Source: an uncultured Emergencia sp. (GTDB lineage: Bacteria; Bacillota; Clostridia; Peptostreptococcales; Anaerovoracaceae). Taken from it: 9,616 nt of DNA. How positions within the stretch are numbered: the first letter of the stretch is position 1; each line of letters begins with the position of its first letter. Made by a program: the position numbers and the translations under genes. Positions 1 to 5,704 of the stretch are shown here, piece after piece. The stretch lies in NCBI GenBank assembly GCA_902476665.1, contig CABSEO010000042.1, forward strand, positions 1 to 9,616, read 5' to 3'. The notes below the pieces were generated by a model. That model was not told where the DNA came from, did no database searches, and saw only the letters and a list, made by a program, of their open reading frames with translations.

Positions 1-1
1 T

Positions 2-718
2 GTCTGTGACGGGACTATTATGGGCGAGCCGACAGATATGAAGATTGCTCTTGGACATAAGGGCCTTGAGTGGATTGATGTCTTAGTCGAAGGCTTCAAG
101 GTACACGGCGGCAATAAAGACAAGGGCATTAACGCCATTGAGATGGCGTCAAGATTCATACAGAAAATCTATACAGAATATGTGCCAGTTCTGAACAGCA
201 GAGAATATCCTGTTCTGGGCGTGCCTACCATTAACGTAGGGCGTATCGCAGGGGGAGATCAGCCGAGTACTGTTCCGGGAGAATGCCTGATACAGCTGGA
301 TCGCAGGTGTGTGCCGACTGAAACCATTGAGCAGGTGTATCAGGAGCTGGAGGCGATCTGTGATGAGCTGCATCGCCAGGACCCTCGCTTTAAAGCTGTG
401 GTAAAAGATAATTTTGCCGACAGTACAGATACTTTGCCGAGAATTCCGTTCTGTACGGAAGCGGAGGATTCTCTGGTGACATCGATTCAGCATGCTATGG
501 CAGAGGCTGAAGAGGGACCTGAATGGACGGGAGAACTTACAGCTTTCCCTGCCTGGAGTGATGCAGGAGCCATCAGCAATAAGACTGGAAGCCACTGTGT
601 AGTAATGGGTCCTGGGGATTTGAGCGTGGCTCATTCCATTCATGAATATATCTATGCAGCCGATGTGCAGAAAGCCGCCTGGATTTACGGTCTGACAGCC
701 ATTAATTACTGCATATAA
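2..718 (+). CDS. M20-family metallopeptidase (ArgE/DapE/CPG2-like), 5'-truncated by window edge
   Basis: The reading frame is open from base 2, so the gene starts outside the window; the ATG at 20 is internal. The visible part is the C-terminal two thirds of a zinc-dependent M20 amidohydrolase, which cleaves peptide-like or N-acyl amide bonds. GEPT (bases 23-34) carries the acidic metal ligand seen after the catalytic Glu pair in this family. HKG and HGG follow, the latter starting the dimerisation (lid) domain. A late GPG...AH segment supplies the C-terminal metal-binding His (codon 632-634). The first His, the bridging Asp and the catalytic Glu pair are upstream and not visible. It resembles ArgE/DapE/YgeY-type deacylases more than PepV dipeptidases, but the substrate cannot be told. 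No terminator is seen before the ars promoter, which begins 7 bp after the stop, so some read-through is possible. Confidence 0.85.
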   Translation, partial: VCDGTIMGEPTDMKIALGHKGLEWIDVLVEGFKVHGGNKDKGINAIEMASRFIQKIYTEYVPVLNSREYPVLGVPTINVGRIAGGDQPSTVPGECLIQLDRRCVPTETIEQVYQELEAICDELHRQDPRFKAVVKDNFADSTDTLPRIPFCTEAEDSLVTSIQHAMAEAEEGPEWTGELTAFPAWSDAGAISNKTGSHCVVMGPGDLSVAHSIHEYIYAADVQKAAWIYGLTAINYCI

Positions 719-724
719 AAACGT

Positions 725-775
725 ATTGACAAATGTCTATGTGAGGAATATAATCTCATATAGACATTTGTCTAT
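725..775. promoter_or_regulatory. Duplicated ArsR-type operator overlapping the ars promoter
   Basis: The right copy, ATAGACATTTGTCTAT (760-775), is a perfect 7-2-7 palindrome. The left copy at 725-740 has the same palindrome read on the other strand with one mismatch. Together they form an inverted repeat with 18-bp arms (728-745 and 755-772, 17 of 18 matching) around a 9-bp centre holding the -10. The left copy covers the -35 and the right copy covers the start point. This is the placement expected for a metalloregulatory repressor such as ArsR/SmtB that blocks RNA polymerase until inducer binds. Assignment to the adjacent arsR product is inferred from position. Confidence 0.8.
726..754 (+). 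promoter_or_regulatory. Consensus sigma-A promoter of the ars operon
   Basis: TTGACA at 726-731 and TATAAT at 749-754 match the consensus perfectly, with the optimal 17-bp spacer. Transcription would start near 761. Because the -35 coincides with a possible TTG start codon at 726, that codon cannot lie on the mRNA made from this promoter; arsR must therefore start further downstream. Confidence 0.9.
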
Positions 776-794
776 AGAAAGTGAGGAGAGAAGT

Positions 795-1106
795 TTGGAC
801 GCAAAGAAAACTGCCGCAGTTTTCAAGGCATTTTGTGACGAGAACAGAGTCAAGATACTGCAGATTCTGGTCAGTGGTGAAAAGTGTGCCTGCATGCTTC
901 TTGAGGATCTTGATGTCACTCAGCCCACTTTGTCCCATCATATGAAGATTCTCTGTGACTCAGGGATAGTTGTGGGACGAAAAGAGGGAAAATGGATGCA
1001 TTATTCGATATCAAAGAAGGGTGTAGATTATGCCAGACAATGTTTTGATGTTTTAACTGACGTATCTGATGAAAATGCTTCTGAGCCGTGTTGTGAGCGG
1101 AAATAG
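795..1106 (+). CDS. arsR: ArsR/SmtB-family metalloregulatory repressor
   Basis: Predicted 103-residue winged-helix repressor that should release DNA on binding trivalent arsenic or antimony. The TTG start at 795 is chosen because AGGAG (784-788) lies 6 nt before it and the frame upstream runs into the promoter -35. A KAFCDENRVKIL helix is followed by GEKCACMLLEDL (about residues 28-39), whose C31-x-C33 pair sits at the position of the As(III)-binding cysteines in the ELCVCDL motif of classical ArsR. The recognition helix TQPTLSHHMKIL comes next, then the wing GRKEGKWMHYSI. A C-terminal Cys pair (C99, C100) could add metal ligands. It is the first gene of the arsR-arsP-trx-arsC operon and probably autoregulates through the palindromes in its promoter. 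A Cd/Zn sensor of the same family is the main alternative; linkage to arsC favours arsenic. Confidence 0.92.
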   Translation: MDAKKTAAVFKAFCDENRVKILQILVSGEKCACMLLEDLDVTQPTLSHHMKILCDSGIVVGRKEGKWMHYSISKKGVDYARQCFDVLTDVSDENASEPCCERK

Positions 1107-1114
1107 GCAGACTG

Positions 1115-1142
1115 TTCACACGCGGCATTAAAACTGTATCAT
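1115..1142 (+). promoter_or_regulatory. Possible internal promoter before the permease gene
   Basis: TTCACA (1115-1120) and TATCAT (1137-1142) each match the sigma-A consensus at five of six positions, with a 16-bp spacer, in the 84-bp gap between arsR and the permease gene. The following stretch to about 1170 is very AT-rich. No ArsR-like palindrome is seen here, so if it works it would give unregulated basal expression. It could be a chance match. Confidence 0.3.
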
Positions 1143-1190
1143 AAATAGATATATTTCAATATATAAATATGAAGTGAAAGGATTTTCCAA

Positions 1191-2204
1191 ATGGAAATAT
1201 TAAAAGAAGGCTGGAACTTTTTTCAGAATCAGATTCTGGGAATGGAGTGGATGAACCGGTTAACGAAACAGATACTGGAGACTGCCGGAATTGATACTTC
1301 GGCAAGACTGGGAGGCAGCATACAGTTTTTTGTTTATGACACCATAAAAATTCTGATTCTGCTGGGAGTGCTGATTTTTGTTATTTCATATATACAGAGT
1401 TTCTTTCCTCCGGAGAGAACCAAGATAATTCTGGGAAGATTTCATGGAATTCGGGCAAATATGACAGCAGCGCTTTTAGGGACAGTGACACCATTCTGTT
1501 CCTGCTCGTCTATTCCGTTATTTATGGGATTTACCAGTGCAGGCCTGCCTCTGGGGGTGACTTTTTCATTTCTCATATCATCGCCAATGGTTGATCTGGG
1601 TTCGCTGGTATTACTGATGAGTATCTTCGGATGGAAAATTGCTGTTGTATATGTGATTGTAGGGCTGATTATTGCTGTAATCGGTGGGACACTGATCGAA
1701 AAAATGCATCTTGAAAATCAGGTGGAAGAATTCATTCGCAATGCCAGAGCACTGGATGTCCCTCAAGAGGAACTGAAAGTCAGAGACAGAATAAGATTTG
1801 CAGGGGATCAGGTCATTTCAACGGCAAAGAAAGTGACACCGTATATTCTGGTGGGTGTCGGTATAGGTGCAGTGATTCACAACTGGATTCCGCAGGATGT
1901 TATTGTGAGATATCTGGGGGTTGGAAATCCTTTTGGTGTTGTTATTGCGGCTATTGCAGGCGTTCCTATGTATGCGGACATTTTCGGGACTATTCCTATT
2001 GCGGAAGCACTGCTTGCCAAAGGTGCCCGGCTTGGCGTTGTTCTGTCCTTTATGATGGCGGTTACCACACTGTCTCTTCCGTCTATGATCATGCTGAAAA
2101 AAGCAGTTAAAATAAAACTTCTGGGTATTTTTGCCGGCATATGTACAGTGGGGATCATCATTGTAGGTTATTTCTTCAATGGATTCCAGTATATGCTGAT
2201 GTAG
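1191..2204 (+). CDS. arsP: ArsP/UPF0718-family permease (putative arsenical or metal exporter)
   Basis: A 337-residue integral membrane protein of the UPF0718 (DUF318) permease family, which includes ArsP, an exporter of trivalent methylated and aromatic arsenicals. Hydrophobic spans are visible near residues 52-70, 92-130, 133-165, 215-230, 245-265, 283-300 and 310-330, consistent with about eight to ten membrane helices. The signature is TPFCSCSSIPLF (about residues 100-111) with C103 and C105 in a membrane segment; this cysteine motif is conserved in ArsP. A second family block, GVPMYADIFGTIP, lies in the C-terminal half. A hydrophilic loop (about residues 168-205) sits between the halves. 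The ATG at 1191 follows AAAGG with a 9-nt gap. It is the only export candidate in this ars operon. The substrate (inorganic arsenite, methylated arsenic or another metal) cannot be set from sequence. Confidence 0.82.
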   Translation: MEILKEGWNFFQNQILGMEWMNRLTKQILETAGIDTSARLGGSIQFFVYDTIKILILLGVLIFVISYIQSFFPPERTKIILGRFHGIRANMTAALLGTVTPFCSCSSIPLFMGFTSAGLPLGVTFSFLISSPMVDLGSLVLLMSIFGWKIAVVYVIVGLIIAVIGGTLIEKMHLENQVEEFIRNARALDVPQEELKVRDRIRFAGDQVISTAKKVTPYILVGVGIGAVIHNWIPQDVIVRYLGVGNPFGVVIAAIAGVPMYADIFGTIPIAEALLAKGARLGVVLSFMMAVTTLSLPSMIMLKKAVKIKLLGIFAGICTVGIIIVGYFFNGFQYMLM

Positions 2205-2255
2205 GTAAAAGAATCCGGAACAGAATTTAATGAGTGAAAGAAAAGGAGAAGTATA

Positions 2256-2630
2256 ATGGCATTATTGAACTTTGGAAAGAAAAGAAAAGAAGTGAATCAA
2301 GACTGCAACTGCAAATGCGGATGCAGCGGTCCGTCTGAAGAAGCAAAGACTGCGCAAAACTGCTGTTTAGAAACTACAGGGGCGATAACAAGCATAAAGG
2401 TTCTGGGAGCAGGATGCAGATCCTGCCATGAGCAGTATGAAAACGTACAGAAAGCTGTGAAAGCGATGGAACTTTCTGTTGAAACAGAATATATTACGGA
2501 TATGGAAAAAGTGGTGAGCTATGGAGTCATGAGCACGCCGGCGATTGTGATCAATGGAAATGTGGTATCTATGGGCAAAGTTCTGAAGGAAAAAGATGTT
2601 GAGGTGTTATTACGCAGATTTAACGGATAA
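2256..2630 (+). CDS. Small thioredoxin-like redox protein with cysteine-rich N-terminus
   Basis: A 124-residue protein whose residues 44-124 form a thioredoxin fold of the TM0996/MTH895 'redox-active disulfide' type. The active-site motif is GCRSCHEQ (C54 and C57), and the STPAIVINGNVVSMGK segment holds the expected cis-proline loop. An N-terminal extension (residues 1-43) is lysine-rich and then carries C17, C19, C21, C23 and a C36-C37 pair, which looks able to bind a soft metal or metalloid. There is no signal peptide, so it should act in the cytoplasm. AAGGAG (2243-2248) precedes the ATG by 7 nt. Lying between the permease and arsC genes, it may recycle arsenate reductase or pass arsenic to the permease; both roles are inferred. 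Homologues commonly sit beside UPF0718 permeases. Confidence 0.82.
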   Translation: MALLNFGKKRKEVNQDCNCKCGCSGPSEEAKTAQNCCLETTGAITSIKVLGAGCRSCHEQYENVQKAVKAMELSVETEYITDMEKVVSYGVMSTPAIVINGNVVSMGKVLKEKDVEVLLRRFNG

Positions 2631-2679
2631 ATCAGCGAGATGCAGATGATATGTGTGATGAGACAGGAGGAGATATTAA

Positions 2680-3084
2680 TTGCAGCTTCCAAAAGTAGCA
2701 TTTATATGCGTCCATAATTCCTGCAGGAGTCAGATTGCAGAAGCATTGGGAAAGTATTTGGGTTCGGATGTTTTTGAAAGCAATTCTGCGGGAACAGAAA
2801 CAAAGCCGAAGATCAACGGGGATGCAGTACGCATTATGAAAGAACTTTACGGTATTGATATGGAAGAAGAACAGTATTCAAAACTGATTTCAGATATTCC
2901 TGAACCTGATATTGCCATTTCGATGGGATGTGAAGTGGGATGTCCTTATATCGGCAGAGAATTTGATGACAACTGGGGGCTCTTTGATCCTACAGGAGAA
3001 AGCGATGAAATGTTTAAAACAGTAATCAGACAGATTGAAGAAAAGATAAGGGAGCTGATTGCTGAATTGAAAACCGGCTTTTAA
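2680..3084 (+). CDS. arsC: Arsenate reductase, LMW protein tyrosine phosphatase type
   Basis: A 134-residue cytoplasmic enzyme that reduces arsenate to arsenite. The N-terminal phosphatase loop is CVHNSCRSQ (C10-x5-R16), with C10 as the nucleophile. A second redox pair is in MGCEVGCPY (C84 and C88), and WGLFDPTGESDE supplies the Asp-Pro general acid. This is the three-cysteine cascade of thioredoxin-linked ArsC enzymes. The spacing of the last two cysteines (four residues) is shorter than the C82/C89 pair of the Staphylococcus plasmid enzyme. The start is TTG at 2680: no ATG fits, and AGGAGG (2665-2670) lies 9 nt before it. It is the last gene of the operon, 49 bp after the thioredoxin-like gene, which is a plausible reductant partner. 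A terminator follows the stop codon. Confidence 0.92.
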   Translation: MQLPKVAFICVHNSCRSQIAEALGKYLGSDVFESNSAGTETKPKINGDAVRIMKELYGIDMEEEQYSKLISDIPEPDIAISMGCEVGCPYIGREFDDNWGLFDPTGESDEMFKTVIRQIEEKIRELIAELKTGF

Positions 3085-3103
3085 GCACTGTATAGAAACC
3101 TGC

Positions 3104-3142
3104 AACAGGCAGCTCGGCTAATGGAATGAGCTGCCTGTTTTA
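3104..3142 (+). terminator. Rho-independent terminator of the ars operon
   Basis: A perfect 12-bp stem, AACAGGCAGCTC (3104-3115) with GAGCTGCCTGTT (3128-3139), has a 12-nt loop and runs into a short T stretch on the + strand. It begins 20 bp after the arsC stop. On the opposite strand the stem lacks a U tract, so it is a poor terminator for the convergent dipeptidase gene. Confidence 0.85.
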
Positions 3143-3184
3143 ATCTGTGGCATGGCAATGAGCTATGGTTTGAAAAGCACGCAT

Positions 3185-4462
3185 TTATTGTGCTGCCAGT
3201 TTTCTGATGGCTGTTTTGTAGATTTCCTTTGCCAGGTCCAGATCTTTCCTGAAAATATATTCGTTGGCCTGGTGCTCTGTCAGCTCTCTGCCGGGAAACA
3301 TGGGGCCGAAAGCGACAATTCCGTCCATGGCTCTGGCATAAGTGCCGCCCCCGATCAGCGCAGGCTCACTGGAATCGCCGGTATGTTCCCGATAGGCTTC
3401 CATCAGTTTACGGATAACGGGACCGTTTTTGTCCATGTATACGTATGGTGTGTCAGAAAGCAGCTCTGCCTGAATATCTTCAAATCCTTCTGCCGCAAGA
3501 TGATGGTTTACGGCACTGATAATCTCTTCGATATGACAGGTAACGGGATAGCGCACATCCACGGATACGGTTATCCGGTCGCCGGCGGTTTCAATCAGGC
3601 CTATATTATAAGTAATCGGTCCGCTTTCTTCGTCGGAGAAATATCCGCCCAGGCTTTTTCCGTCATATTCCATTCTGATAAATTTATGAAAAAATTCCAC
3701 AAGGCGGCAGTTTTGACTGTCTGAAAACCGGGACATCAGTTTAGAGATTGCATTTTCACCATCCTCAGGTGTGCTGCCGTGAGCAGCTTTACCTTTTACT
3801 TCTATTTCAAAATATTCCCCATCCGCTAAATGACCGGAAGCGGTACAGCAGTCAGGTACCATGTTAAGGGCAGTTCCTCCGCTGATATGATCAAAACAAG
3901 TGGATGACTTATCAAATACAAAACGGAGATGAGCCAGACCTTTTTCGCCGTAAATGGCAGGAAAATCTGCGTCAGGAGTAAAGCCGAAATCAACTTTCTC
4001 TTCGTACTGGTTATAGTATTCCATATCTTCCCATTCTCCCGTTTCCTCGGCCATACCAAAGATGATACGGACTCTCTTGTTAAAAATAACCCCTTCTTCC
4101 AACAGTTCCCTTATTGCATGGATAACTGCAGCAGCGGGCCCTTTATCGTCTGTGACGCCGCGTCCGTAAATTTTATCTTCTGTGATTTTCATATCAAAGG
4201 GGTCATGATTCCACCCTTCACCTGCAGGAACGATATCAAGATGAACCAGGATGCCCATCAGAGGGCTTCCTGTGCCCACCTCAGCATAAGCTGCCATATT
4301 GTTGTTGTTTTTTATGCGAAAACCATATCCCTTACAGATATCCAGGGCAGTTTCTACCACTTTACGAACATTTTCGCCAAAGGGATGATCCGGGCTGTCA
4401 CTTTTTTCGCAAACGCTGTTGATACTGATCATTTTCCGGAGATCAGAAAGCATCATGTCCAT
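3185..4462 (-). CDS. M20 metallopeptidase, PepV/Sapep-type dipeptidase
   Basis: A 425-residue di-zinc dipeptidase, probably cytoplasmic, cleaving dipeptides or related short amides. The full set of M20 residues is present: H74 in VHLDIVPAG, bridging D105 in GRGVTDDKGP, catalytic E139 and metal ligand E140 in GMAEETGE, D164 in FTPDADFP, and H397 in TEHQANEYI. The lid domain carries H228 in GKAAHGSTPEDGENAI, typical of PepV-like enzymes. The length is slightly below the roughly 470 residues usual for PepV. AGGAGG (+ strand 4469-4474) lies 6 nt before the ATG. It is the third gene after the NCS1 permease and the DUF917 gene on the same strand, separated from the latter by a terminator-like hairpin. 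It may hydrolyse the linear product of the upstream pathway; that role is inferred. It differs clearly in sequence from the M20 gene at the left edge. Confidence 0.88.
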   Translation of the reverse strand: MDMMLSDLRKMISINSVCEKSDSPDHPFGENVRKVVETALDICKGYGFRIKNNNNMAAYAEVGTGSPLMGILVHLDIVPAGEGWNHDPFDMKITEDKIYGRGVTDDKGPAAAVIHAIRELLEEGVIFNKRVRIIFGMAEETGEWEDMEYYNQYEEKVDFGFTPDADFPAIYGEKGLAHLRFVFDKSSTCFDHISGGTALNMVPDCCTASGHLADGEYFEIEVKGKAAHGSTPEDGENAISKLMSRFSDSQNCRLVEFFHKFIRMEYDGKSLGGYFSDEESGPITYNIGLIETAGDRITVSVDVRYPVTCHIEEIISAVNHHLAAEGFEDIQAELLSDTPYVYMDKNGPVIRKLMEAYREHTGDSSEPALIGGGTYARAMDGIVAFGPMFPGRELTEHQANEYIFRKDLDLAKEIYKTAIRKLAAQ

Positions 4463-4485
4463 AATTTTCCTCCTTGTTTTATGAG

Positions 4486-4512
4486 AAAGAGCCGGATGCG
4501 GACCGGCTCTTT
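4486..4512 (-). terminator. Hairpin terminator or attenuator between the DUF917 and dipeptidase genes
   Basis: AAAGAGCCGG (4486-4495) pairs perfectly with CCGGCTCTTT (4503-4512) around a 7-nt loop. It lies 11 bp after the DUF917 stop and 24 bp before the dipeptidase ATG. On the - strand it is followed by UUU and then a mixed sequence, so termination may be partial. No clear promoter is seen between it and the dipeptidase, which suggests the last gene is expressed by read-through at a lower level. Confidence 0.65.
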
Positions 4513-4522
4513 ACTATTGGCG

Positions 4523-5611
4523 TTATTTGCTGAATGGTACATATGGGGCATCCAGGCCAAAATGTTTTGGCCCGAAGCATTCCAATCCTTCCGGTGTTGT
4601 CCATATTTCCGGTGCAGGAAGTGCAATCACGGTCATTTTATCTCCTGTGCTGAAATTAGGAGTTGTAACAGGATTGCCGTCTTCACCGATCATGCAGATC
4701 AGATCTGGGGCCATGACATCCACTTCTCCGTTGCGATAGGAAATGATATTTTCGTTTTTAAGCCAGATTCTGTATGTTTCGCCCGTATATTCTTTTTCGC
4801 CGTCCAGATGAATTTCACCAAAATTGAATCCTTCTCTGGTTTCACAGGTATAGTCTCTTACAGCACCTCTGAACAGTACTTTTCCTTCATTGGCCTCGCA
4901 GATTGCCGATGCTGTGTCGCCGCCGGCCTCTCTTGTTTCTCTCAGCAATTTTCCGATATTCTGTGCGTAGGTGATCATATCAGGAATCAGAGACTGTTTG
5001 ATAACTTTTCCCATATGGGCATGGTCTGCAACACCGACCATATTATCGCTGGCAACTGCAATTGCTCTTACAATATCTTCGGCTCTCAGATCTCCCTGAA
5101 CATTCTGAATAACGATTTTTTCTCCGAACTTTGTTGCAACACCCATAGGAAAAATAGGAACATTTTTTACATAATATGTAGAATGCTGCAGTTCAGGCAC
5201 AGATCTGCCGGCAGGATCTGCGTCCAGCAGAGGTACTCCCATCACCAATGCAGCATGCAGAGCTTCTGCTGTATTTGCACCGCCAAGTTCCGTGGAACCT
5301 ACAGCATAGATCTTTTTTCCCAAGGCTTCTTCCAGTGCCTGTGCCGCCAGTACGGATGCAGCTGTTTCAGAAATTTCCAGCTCCCGGAACTTTGCATCCG
5401 GTTTTGCTGAAGGTGCGCCGCAGCCGTATGGAGTTACAACGTATTCATCATCCGGTAATTCGTCAAGGGTAATGAGCTTCAATGTTTCACCCTTTTCAAA
5501 ATGCGGACTCATCATTTTCAGACCGTCCTCCAGAGGACCGCCACCGCCGGTTCCCAGCACTGCACAACCATACAGTACATCAATCATATCCTGCTTGTTT
5601 AATTCTCTCAT
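4523..5611 (-). CDS. DUF917 protein (S-methyl thiohydantoin desulfurase-like domains)
   Basis: A 362-residue protein of the DUF917 family, whose two Pfam domains are now named after S-methyl thiohydantoin desulfurase. The N-terminal signature VLGTGGGGP (about residues 18-26) is a glycine-rich loop typical of the family. It is followed by the conserved stretches TPYGCGAPS, VGSTELGGANTAEAL and PLLDADPAGRSVPELQ. The C-terminal third (about residues 250-362) matches the all-beta second domain. No signal peptide or membrane span is seen, so it should be cytoplasmic. The ATG at 5611 fits the usual N-terminus, but no Shine-Dalgarno precedes it: the nearest AGGAGG is 33 nt upstream and serves a short reading frame ending in ATGA across this start. 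Next to an NCS1 permease and a PucR regulator, a role in breaking down hydantoin-like or other heterocyclic nitrogen compounds is likely. The exact reaction is unknown. Confidence 0.85.
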   Translation of the reverse strand: MRELNKQDMIDVLYGCAVLGTGGGGPLEDGLKMMSPHFEKGETLKLITLDELPDDEYVVTPYGCGAPSAKPDAKFRELEISETAASVLAAQALEEALGKKIYAVGSTELGGANTAEALHAALVMGVPLLDADPAGRSVPELQHSTYYVKNVPIFPMGVATKFGEKIVIQNVQGDLRAEDIVRAIAVASDNMVGVADHAHMGKVIKQSLIPDMITYAQNIGKLLRETREAGGDTASAICEANEGKVLFRGAVRDYTCETREGFNFGEIHLDGEKEYTGETYRIWLKNENIISYRNGEVDVMAPDLICMIGEDGNPVTTPNFSTGDKMTVIALPAPEIWTTPEGLECFGPKHFGLDAPYVPFSK

Positions 5612-5640
5612 TTTTTTCTGTGATGCAGTTTCTGCCGCAT
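5608..5640 (-). CDS. Ten-codon upstream reading frame (MRQKLHHRKK), probable translational coupler
   Basis: An ATG at 5640 is followed by nine codons and a TGA at 5610-5608 that overlaps the DUF917 ATG as ATGA. AGGAGG (+ strand 5645-5650) sits 4 nt before this ATG and is the only strong ribosome site in the 93-bp gap after the permease gene. The peptide is very basic (R, K and H make up seven of its ten residues). The last seven bases before the DUF917 TG are an A run. The likely role is to load ribosomes that then restart on the DUF917 gene. A regulatory leader peptide, or a -1 shift on the A run giving an extended DUF917 protein, are the alternatives. Confidence 0.55.
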   Translation of the reverse strand: MRQKLHHRKK

Positions 5641-5704
5641 CTTTCCTCCTTATATTTCTTTTAGGGGTTCAGTTTTTTTCTGCTTTCCCTTAAATATTTG
5701 ACTA

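Noticed and set aside
726..794. A longer arsR reading frame beginning at TTG 726
   Set aside because: That codon is the -35 hexamer of a perfect promoter and cannot be on its transcript; a ribosome site points to TTG 795.
2230..2256. An 8-codon frame ending in TAATG at the thioredoxin-like gene
   Set aside because: The downstream gene has its own AAGGAG at good spacing, which lies inside this frame, so no coupling is needed; likely chance.
3929..5410. A 493-codon open frame on the + strand
   Set aside because: It lies antisense to both the dipeptidase and DUF917 genes, each with clear family motifs; its translation is Cys/Phe/His-rich and resembles no family, and no ribosome site precedes it.
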